From contig CALFUF010000191.1 of the NCBI GenBank assembly GCA_937916405.1, positions 1 to 12,424 of the forward strand: a DNA stretch of 12,424 nt, written 5' to 3'. Source of the stretch: an uncultured Prevotella sp. GTDB lineage: Bacteria > Bacteroidota > Bacteroidia > Bacteroidales > Bacteroidaceae. The notes under the pieces are model-generated. The model had not been told where the DNA came from. It saw only the letters and a list, made by a program, of their open reading frames with translations, and searched no databases. Made by a program: the position numbers and the translations under genes. Shown piece by piece: positions 7,158 to 12,424 of this stretch; within the stretch, counting starts at the first letter, position 1; each line of letters starts with the position of its first letter.

Positions 7158-8964
7158 TCATCTGACATTGTTTACAATCAAAGTCCAAGCGAAAACGTCT
7201 GCCGTCACCCAGACGGAGGAAAAGGGGCTCTTTCCATCGGGGACTGCTGCCTCCATTCTTCACACAACAGCCCAGGGAGTAGCGCAGACAATGACGGCAT
7301 TGCATCAGCAACGCAGCATCTTTCGGACGACATACCTCAAAGGCGGGCGCTATATCAGAGAGCCCTTGCTCCTCATAAAAATCACGTGCCAGACGGTTGG
7401 AGATATTATACAAATAAGGAAGCCCGTACCTTCGTCCTGCGAAGGCGGCACCTTCGACCCTCGAAGGCGGCACATTCGACCCTCGAAGGCGGCACCTTCG
7501 ACCCTCGAAGGCGGCACCTTCTACAAGCTTACGTCGTAACTCTGCCAAAAGACTACTTGGAATGAAGTAGTTGAAGTCGTCAGGAAGCTCTACCCTACTA
7601 CACTCATACGGGGTACCTCCCAGTCGTGACAACTGGCGGATGATATTCTCACGCTGGGGCTTCTCCGCCTGTTGGTGCTCACAGGGGACACGTACCTCCA
7701 CGCCATCTGCCGACAAGGCAAAGCCATCGTCTGTCACATCAAGGCGCATCACCAGGGGTATCTTCCGCTCACTACTCTGACGGGAGAGCTGTCGCTCAAA
7801 CTCCTGATCGTTATTCCGGTAGAGTGCCATCCCCGCATGCAGGTGACGAGGCATCTCATGCGGATAGAGACGGTTGCCATCGGCACGGTTCACACGGAAG
7901 CCCTCCAACTCACGATCCTGGTTGATGAAGCACAAGCCGTCTCCATTGGCAAAAGAGGCGGTACCTGCCACATTGAAGGAGTCACGACGCATCTCCTTGA
8001 CATACCCCACATACTCACCCATCGCCTTGGGGGTGTCAGGAGAGAAGATGTCGGGTTTCCTGCCATGTAGGAAATAGGTGGTGAACCCACGATTGAAGGT
8101 CTTGTTGAGATGGGGGGTAAACGAATAGGTGCAGTGTCCTCTGGAAGCCCTACAATAACGGTCGGGGTGACGAGCAATGATGGCGTCGAGCCGTTGGCTA
8201 TATGCAGCGACCACATTCTTCACATAGCTCACCTCTTTCAGTCGTCCCTCTATCTTAAAGGAGGTGGCGCCAGCCTCTATCAGCTCTTCCAGATGGTCAC
8301 TCTGGTTCATATCCTTCAGCGACAGCAGGTGACGCTGGTGCTCTATCTCTTTTCCTTCAGCGTCCAACAGATCGAACTTCATACGACAGAACTGGGCACA
8401 GGCGCCACGATTAGCGGAACGCCCGAAACAATATTGCGACGCATAGCACAGTCCGCTATAGCTGACACAGAGGGCACCATGTACAAAAACCTCCAAGGGC
8501 ATGTCAGGAACCTCCTTGTGTATCGCCGCTATCTCACTGACCGACAACTCACGGGCAAGGACAACCCGCTGGAAACCCAGCTGTTGGAGCCAACGTACTT
8601 TCTCCACCGTGCGGTTATCTGTCTGGGTAGAGGCATGGAGAGAAATCGGTGGAAGGTCCATCCGCAGCACACCCATGTCCTGCACGAGGATGGCATCCAC
8701 CCCTATCTCGTCAAGTTGACGGATCAGCTGTTCTGTTGCCTCCAACTCATCATCATAAATGATCGTATTCACCGTGACATAAACCCTCACCCCATACGGG
8801 TGGGTATAGTCACAAAGTTGTCGGATATCCTCTACACTATTCCCCGCAGCCGCCCTTGCGCCAAAACGCTGTGCGCCAATATAGACAGCATCAGCGCCAT
8901 GGTCGACCGCCGCCATTCCACAGGCGAGGTTCTTGGCTGGTGCGAGCAGTTCGAGTGTCGTCAT
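7138..8964 (-). CDS. U32 peptidase-family protein, RlhA-like, carrying an internal repeat insertion
   Basis: A 608-aa U32 protein. Known relatives such as E. coli RlhA are RNA-modifying (23S rRNA hydroxylation) rather than proteolytic; by analogy this may be a tRNA or rRNA hydroxylase factor. The U32 core spans about 1-300, with the signature EVFVHGALC (158-166). The cysteines expected to hold an Fe-S cluster are C166, C173, C189 and C193 (in SGLCYAS and NRGACAQFCR). A second domain covers about 310-480. The C-terminus has its own cysteine cluster: C556/C559, C566/C567 and C597/C600. Residues about 482-512 (VEGAAFEGRR to EGAAFAGRR) are encoded by a 22-bp tandem repeat and look foreign to the fold. 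The start overlaps the metA stop as ATGA (8961-8964), which suggests translational coupling. Confidence 0.92.
   Translation of the reverse strand: MTTLELLAPAKNLACGMAAVDHGADAVYIGAQRFGARAAAGNSVEDIRQLCDYTHPYGVRVYVTVNTIIYDDELEATEQLIRQLDEIGVDAILVQDMGVLRMDLPPISLHASTQTDNRTVEKVRWLQQLGFQRVVLARELSVSEIAAIHKEVPDMPLEVFVHGALCVSYSGLCYASQYCFGRSANRGACAQFCRMKFDLLDAEGKEIEHQRHLLSLKDMNQSDHLEELIEAGATSFKIEGRLKEVSYVKNVVAAYSQRLDAIIARHPDRYCRASRGHCTYSFTPHLNKTFNRGFTTYFLHGRKPDIFSPDTPKAMGEYVGYVKEMRRDSFNVAGTASFANGDGLCFINQDRELEGFRVNRADGNRLYPHEMPRHLHAGMALYRNNDQEFERQLSRQSSERKIPLVMRLDVTDDGFALSADGVEVRVPCEHQQAEKPQRENIIRQLSRLGGTPYECSRVELPDDFNYFIPSSLLAELRRKLVEGAAFEGRRCRLRGSNVPPSRVEGAAFAGRRYGLPYLYNISNRLARDFYEEQGLSDIAPAFEVCRPKDAALLMQCRHCLRYSLGCCVKNGGSSPRWKEPLFLRLGDGRRFRLDFDCKQCQMNVYATD
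7441..7521. repeat. 22-bp palindromic tandem repeat inside the U32 gene
   Basis: On the + strand each unit is GAAGGCGGCACC followed by TTCGACCCTC. Full copies lie at 7441-7462, 7463-7484 (one change, C to A at 7474) and 7485-7506, with a 15-nt partial copy at 7507-7521. A degenerate partial copy, CCTTCGTCCTGC, precedes at 7429-7440. Each junction is itself palindromic (CCTTCGA-CCC-TCGAAGG), so the array can form several hairpins. Because 22 is not a multiple of 3, successive copies are translated in all three frames, as EGAAFEGR, RCRLRGS and NVPPSRV, before returning to EGAAFAGR. Three units equal 66 bp, which keeps the gene in frame. Confidence 0.93.
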
Positions 8965-9878
8965 TCAATCTTGTTGATATCGTAAGGCGTCTCCTGATAG
9001 ACGTAATAGTTTATCCAGTTGCTATACAGCAGATTGGCATGGGCACGCCATGTCACCAGTGGCTCATTAGCAGGATTATTGTCACGATAGTAGTTCTTGG
9101 GAAGGTCCACATCATCACGGATATACTTGTCACGCTTATACTCCTTGTCTAAGGTGTTGGGCGCATACTCCAGATGTCCTGTGATATAGAACTCACGACC
9201 GTTACGTGCCATCACCATCGACACACCACAGTCCGGCGACTCTGCGATCAGTGTCAGCTGGGGATTGGCAAGAATGTCCTCACGGTGCAGCTCCGTATGC
9301 CGACTGTGCGGCATCTGGAACACATCATCGAAGCCACGGAAAATAGGCAGTTGCGGCTCCAAGGGGATTTGGGGGAAGATGCCAAACATCTTCTTCTGCA
9401 AGGGATATTTGGGAATGCCATAATGGTAGTAGAGTCCTGCCTGTGCCGCCCAACATATATATAAGGTACTCGTCACATGCGTACGCGCCCACGAGAAGAT
9501 ATCCATCATCTCGTCCCAATAGGTCACGTCCTTAAAGTCGAGGGTCTCCACAGGAGCTCCCGTGATAATCATGCCATCATACTTCTCTTTCCTCATCTGC
9601 TCGAAGTCACGGTAGAACATCATCATATGCTCTATGGGAGTGTTCTTGGGCGTATGACTACGCAGTTTCATGAAACTGATCTCCAACTGCAAAGGGGTAT
9701 TCGACAGCAAACGAATCAGGTCTGTCTCTGTCGTGATCTTCAACGGCATGAGGTTGAGAATCACTATCCTCAAAGGACGGATATCCTGCATGTGGGCACG
9801 AGAGTCGTCCATCACAAAGATGTTCTCCTGCTTCAACAGGTCAATAGCCGGTAATTTATCTGGTAATCTTAATGGCAT
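8961..9878 (-). CDS. metA: Homoserine O-acyltransferase (predicted acetyl-CoA-using)
   Basis: This enzyme acylates the hydroxyl of homoserine, the committed step of methionine synthesis. At 305 aa it matches the usual MetA length. Catalytic C142 is in YICWAAQAG, and H235/E237 are in TGHLEYAP, completing the Cys-His-Glu set. The residue reported to set donor choice, position 111, is Glu (ITGAPVETLDF). In characterised enzymes Glu111 goes with acetyl-CoA and Gly111 with succinyl-CoA, so O-acetylhomoserine is the predicted product even though such genes are often annotated as succinyltransferases. The ATG at 9878 lies 7 nt after the stop of the PP2C gene, and the metA stop overlaps the U32 start by 4 nt. 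No SAM riboswitch can sit in the 7-nt gap, so any methionine control would act from the operon head or on the protein. Confidence 0.95.
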   Translation of the reverse strand: MPLRLPDKLPAIDLLKQENIFVMDDSRAHMQDIRPLRIVILNLMPLKITTETDLIRLLSNTPLQLEISFMKLRSHTPKNTPIEHMMMFYRDFEQMRKEKYDGMIITGAPVETLDFKDVTYWDEMMDIFSWARTHVTSTLYICWAAQAGLYYHYGIPKYPLQKKMFGIFPQIPLEPQLPIFRGFDDVFQMPHSRHTELHREDILANPQLTLIAESPDCGVSMVMARNGREFYITGHLEYAPNTLDKEYKRDKYIRDDVDLPKNYYRDNNPANEPLVTWRAHANLLYSNWINYYVYQETPYDINKIE

Positions 9879-9885
9879 AATTCTA

Positions 9886-10632
9886 TTACATTACAGAGAA
9901 AACACAAACAGAGACATTATCATATCCCCCTGCCTCTATGGCTGCCTCACAAAGATGATTGGCAGAAGTGCCATCGAGCATCAGCCTCTCTATCTCCTCA
10001 TCAGGAACCATATCGTTCAAACCGTCAGAACATACCATATAGGTGTCACCTGTCAGGAAGTCGTCCGTAAACTCATACATATCGAGATAAGAGTTCTTAC
10101 ATCCGGCTCCGATACAGTTGGTAATCACGTTAGAATGACGCTTCTCTCCATTAATCATGTTCAGGGAATGGTCTGTCGACAACTGGGTCAGTTTCCCATC
10201 ACGAAGACGATACAGGCGACTGTCACCACAATTCATCCAATAGTATTTCTGATTATAGAATACGACAGCGACAAGGGTCGTTCCCATATCACGCAAAGCT
10301 GGATCCACACGCCCTTTGGAATTAATCGTCTTATTGACAGAGGAAAACCACATCATCATCATTTCCGTAAACTCATTGACGGAGAGTCCCTTGGGTAAGT
10401 CATTCAAAAAGAAATGCAGATTGGCAAGCACGTCGGCACTAGCCACCTCACCCGCATTATGTCCTCCCATTCCGTCAGCCAAAGCAATGACGAAACGGTC
10501 GAAATTCTCTGTCACAAACTCTGTATGATAAGCTTCGCTACGCACATACTTGTCGTAGGCAAGTACCATATCCTCATTATTACTTCTTACACATCCCACG
10601 CGGCTTGCCGCCGATATGACTATTCTACTCAT
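9886..10632 (-). CDS. PP2C-family Ser/Thr protein phosphatase
   Basis: A soluble 248-aa PPM/PP2C phosphatase (PrpC/Stp type), expected to remove phosphate from Ser/Thr of proteins phosphorylated by a partner kinase. All core motifs are present: RSNNED (16-21), ADGMGGHNAGEVAS with metal-binding D53, GTTL (117-120), NCGDSRLYRLRDGKL (134-148), TDHS (153-156), CSDGL with D203, and DN at 238-239. There is no membrane segment or extra domain. A run of four methionines (91-94, from ATG repeats) precedes MWF. It sits 39 nt downstream of the FHA gene and 7 nt upstream of metA. No kinase gene is visible in the window, so its substrate pairing is open; the adjacent FHA protein is a natural candidate phospho-reader in the same circuit. 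Confidence 0.95.
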   Translation of the reverse strand: MSRIVISAASRVGCVRSNNEDMVLAYDKYVRSEAYHTEFVTENFDRFVIALADGMGGHNAGEVASADVLANLHFFLNDLPKGLSVNEFTEMMMMWFSSVNKTINSKGRVDPALRDMGTTLVAVVFYNQKYYWMNCGDSRLYRLRDGKLTQLSTDHSLNMINGEKRHSNVITNCIGAGCKNSYLDMYEFTDDFLTGDTYMVCSDGLNDMVPDEEIERLMLDGTSANHLCEAAIEAGGYDNVSVCVFSVM

Positions 10633-10671
10633 ACCTATTTAAATACAATCTTTAAGTTCCTCGCATAACAG

Positions 10672-11247
10672 TCAGCTGACAGTCACTTGTAAGTTAATGT
10701 TTGCCAGGGAGACAATGTCCCCACTCTTGATGGACATCGGGATATCCGGCAACAGGTCACGATCATTCAGCTTGGTGCCGTTCGATGAGTGCTTGTCGAT
10801 AATACACCAGCCTGAATCTGGCTTATAAATCAATTGTGCGTGAACACTTGACACATACATATTGCCATTGAACATTTGCTGGTATGGTCCCTGCTTACGA
10901 CCGATAATAGCACCATTGATACCAACCATACGAATGTTCAAAGAGGGGTTATAAAGGGTCAATGTAGGTATACCTTGTATCTGGACATCGACAGGAGGAA
11001 GCCCTTGGTTATTCTCCCGTGCTGTCGCAAACGTACGGCTGATGTCTGCTGCTGTAGCATGAGACCTCACCGAGCTGGCGTTTTCCGGCTCTGCGCCAGG
11101 AGCTGCCATCAGACCACCACAATGGGTGCACCGCCGTCCTGTTCCCACACGACCGCAGTTAGAGCAATACGCCAACGCCTGACCACACTGGTCACAATAG
11201 CAGGACTGCTCTTCTATCTCTTCTTTACAATTTGGACATATAATCAT
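10672..11247 (-). CDS. Double zinc-ribbon FHA-domain protein
   Basis: A 191-aa soluble protein. The N-terminal 45 residues hold nine cysteines in paired knuckles (CPNC at 4-7, CYCDQC at 16-21, CSNC at 28-31, CTHC at 40-43), which suggests two tandem zinc ribbons. A low-complexity linker (about 46-85, Ala/Glu/Ser rich) follows, and an FHA domain fills about 92-190. FHA phosphothreonine-binding landmarks are G116-R117 in IIGRKQG, S133/S134 and H136 in YVSSVHAQL, and N156-G157-T158 in HSSNGTKL, so it probably binds phosphothreonine peptides. The start is supported by AAAGGATGAG six to eight bases before the ATG and by a 4-nt ATGA overlap with the AAA+ gene stop. Between an AAA+ ATPase and a PP2C phosphatase, it is likely the adaptor of a phospho-signalling set. 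The linker contains Thr/Ser that could be kinase targets. Confidence 0.93.
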   Translation of the reverse strand: MIICPNCKEEIEEQSCYCDQCGQALAYCSNCGRVGTGRRCTHCGGLMAAPGAEPENASSVRSHATAADISRTFATARENNQGLPPVDVQIQGIPTLTLYNPSLNIRMVGINGAIIGRKQGPYQQMFNGNMYVSSVHAQLIYKPDSGWCIIDKHSSNGTKLNDRDLLPDIPMSIKSGDIVSLANINLQVTVS

Positions 11248-12424
11248 AACTCATCCTTTATATCTTCTGGCAGTATCATCTGGTAGGTCTCCTGGGTTAC
11301 CTCTTCCTGAGGCATTCCACTTACACGGACAGACAACTGCTGAATGGTTTCATCAAGCATATTCCGCATCTCACGGGCATTACCAAACGAGTCGCTCTTG
11401 CTGACCACCTTACGGCAGATCAGATCCATCAGCTTGAACTCAGCCGCTGGCGACAACGTGTAATTGTCTTTCGATGCCATCTTCTTGAAGATGGCAAGCA
11501 ACTCATCCTCGTTATAATCCTCAATATGCATCTTATGGGTGAAGCGACTGGCTAATCCCTGGTTCACATTCATGAAGTCTTCCATCTCTTTCTGGTAACC
11601 AGCGGCTATCACCACAAACTTACCACGGTCATCCTCCATGCGCTTCATCAAGGTATCAATAGCCTCCTTGCCATACTGGTCGTTCTCCGAGGACAACGTG
11701 TATGCCTCGTCAATGAACAGGATACCACCCATTGCTTTGTCACACATGTTATTCACGATCTTCGGAGTCTCACCCATATACTTACCTACCAAGGTGGCAC
11801 GGCTTGCCTCTATGACACGACTCGTCGGCAGTATCTCCATACTCTGCAGCACCTCACCCATCTTACGGGCTATAGAGGTCTTACCGGTACCGGGATTACC
11901 TGTCAATATGAAGTTCATCGCCATCTGCTGCACCTTACCGGCACCCATGGCGGCACGCTGTTTCATGAACATGCTCTGAACGGCAAGACGACGGATCATG
12001 TTCTTGACAGAACGCATGCCAATGAACTCGTCGAGCTCGTTGAGTACCTCGTCGAGCGGACGTACCTTCTCGCTCTGCTGAACAGCAAGGTCGGCAACGG
12101 TGATACGATACATGTCCTCATCGTTGAAGTCGGGATTATTGACTTCTGCCATCAGGCGCTGACTCTGTTTCTCAACGGCGGCATCGAAGATACGGCGAGC
12201 CTCACGGGCATTACCGAAGTTCTTGTCACGACGCAGATACAACTGCTCGAACTGACGATGCACCGCATCACGGGTAACATCGTCCACCGTGAATTTCTTG
12301 CCCTTAGCGAGATTGACGAATATCTCCGTCAACTCATCTGGTGTATAGTCATCGAAATGGATCGTCTGGGTAAAGCGACTCTTCAGTCCTGGGTTGGTAT
12401 CGATGAAGTCATGCATCTGATCAG
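11244..12424 (-). CDS. Tandem CbxX/CfqX-type AAA+ ATPase, 5'-truncated by window edge
   Basis: The frame stays open to the right edge (reading D-Q before the ATG at 12416), so that ATG is not the start. The visible 390-odd residues begin with the end of one AAA+ domain: arginine finger NPGLKSRF, then sensor-2 FGNAREARRIFD. A complete second domain follows, with Walker A GNPGTGKT (173-180), a pore-like VGKYMGET (210-217), Walker B ILFIDEAYTL (232-241), AAGY (271-274), arginine finger GLASRF (287-292) and sensor-2 FGNAREMRNML. These are CbxX/CfqX/SpoVK/EccA subfamily hallmarks. Such ATPases remodel protein complexes, as Rubisco activase-like or secretion-associated factors; the client here is unknown. 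The stop overlaps the FHA gene start as ATGA, so the two are translationally coupled and probably work together. Confidence 0.93.
   Translation of the reverse strand, partial: DQMHDFIDTNPGLKSRFTQTIHFDDYTPDELTEIFVNLAKGKKFTVDDVTRDAVHRQFEQLYLRRDKNFGNAREARRIFDAAVEKQSQRLMAEVNNPDFNDEDMYRITVADLAVQQSEKVRPLDEVLNELDEFIGMRSVKNMIRRLAVQSMFMKQRAAMGAGKVQQMAMNFILTGNPGTGKTSIARKMGEVLQSMEILPTSRVIEASRATLVGKYMGETPKIVNNMCDKAMGGILFIDEAYTLSSENDQYGKEAIDTLMKRMEDDRGKFVVIAAGYQKEMEDFMNVNQGLASRFTHKMHIEDYNEDELLAIFKKMASKDNYTLSPAAEFKLMDLICRKVVSKSDSFGNAREMRNMLDETIQQLSVRVSGMPQEEVTQETYQMILPEDIKDEL

Noticed and set aside
7429..7521. CRISPR-like array
   Set aside because: The 22-bp units are directly adjacent with no unique spacers and lie inside a coding sequence, so this is a tandem repeat.
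6906..7565. + strand open frame running through the palindromic repeat
   Set aside because: The repeat is near-symmetric, so it stays open on both strands. The - strand product has the conserved U32 motifs, whereas this one has none.
8110..8985. Long + strand open frame (about 291 codons) opposite the U32 gene
   Set aside because: It lies wholly antisense to a clearly conserved gene, its translation shows no domain or coherent composition, and similar long antisense frames occur opposite metA, the PP2C gene and the receptor. Codon bias on the - strand explains them.
10350..10361. ATG trinucleotide run (four Met codons) in the PP2C gene
   Set aside because: A four-copy triplet in frame is too short to suggest slippage control.
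9670..10398. + strand open frame spanning the metA/PP2C junction
   Set aside because: It is antisense to two recognised genes with intact catalytic motifs, and its product shows no recognisable motif; treated as a shadow.

Overview
The window looks like a chromosomal segment of a Bacteroidales bacterium, most likely Prevotellaceae (Prevotella/Segatella/Xylanibacter type). Three things point that way: RprX/RprY two-component proteins of the Bacteroides kind, promoter elements matching the Bacteroidetes -7 consensus TAnnTTTG, and A-rich leaders in place of strong Shine-Dalgarno sites. No tRNA, rRNA, CRISPR array, insertion sequence or phage gene was seen, and gene density is high. Species assignment is inference.

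Layout. At the left, the 3' four-fifths of a hexameric glutamate dehydrogenase gene (gdhA, + strand) runs convergently into everything else, which is all on the - strand. A long GC-rich hairpin with T-rich sequence on both sides separates the two convergent units. Next come rprY (OmpR-family response regulator) and, upstream of it, rprX (histidine kinase), forming an rprX-rprY operon. The gap before rprX holds two candidate -7 elements and a perfect 17-bp inverted repeat that covers the rprX start codon. Upstream of that lies a TonB-dependent outer-membrane receptor with its own Bacteroidetes promoter. Its true start is 96 bases inside the longest open frame.

The right half, from about 6180 to the window end, is a tightly packed - strand gene series. 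In transcription order it is: a two-domain CbxX/CfqX-type AAA+ ATPase (5' end outside the window), a double-zinc-ribbon FHA protein, a PP2C phosphatase, MetA, a U32 peptidase-family protein of the RlhA kind, and a polytopic lipoprotein ending in a zinc ribbon. Three junctions overlap (two ATGA stop/starts and a longer overlap) and the other two gaps are 7 and 39 nt, so co-transcription is likely. AAA+, FHA and PP2C together look like a Ser/Thr phospho-signalling module whose kinase is not in view and may lie beyond the right edge. MetA and the U32 protein are housekeeping functions (methionine synthesis; RNA modification in known relatives).

The points most worth a second look are: (i) the inverted repeat that could hide or flip the rprX start and promoter; (ii) a 22-bp palindromic tandem repeat inside the U32 gene that is translated in three successive frames and stays in frame only because three units make 66 bp; (iii) the kinase-less zinc-ribbon/FHA/PP2C/AAA+ module; and (iv) the unusual lipoprotein/SH3-like/multi-TM/zinc-ribbon protein at the end of the same operon.
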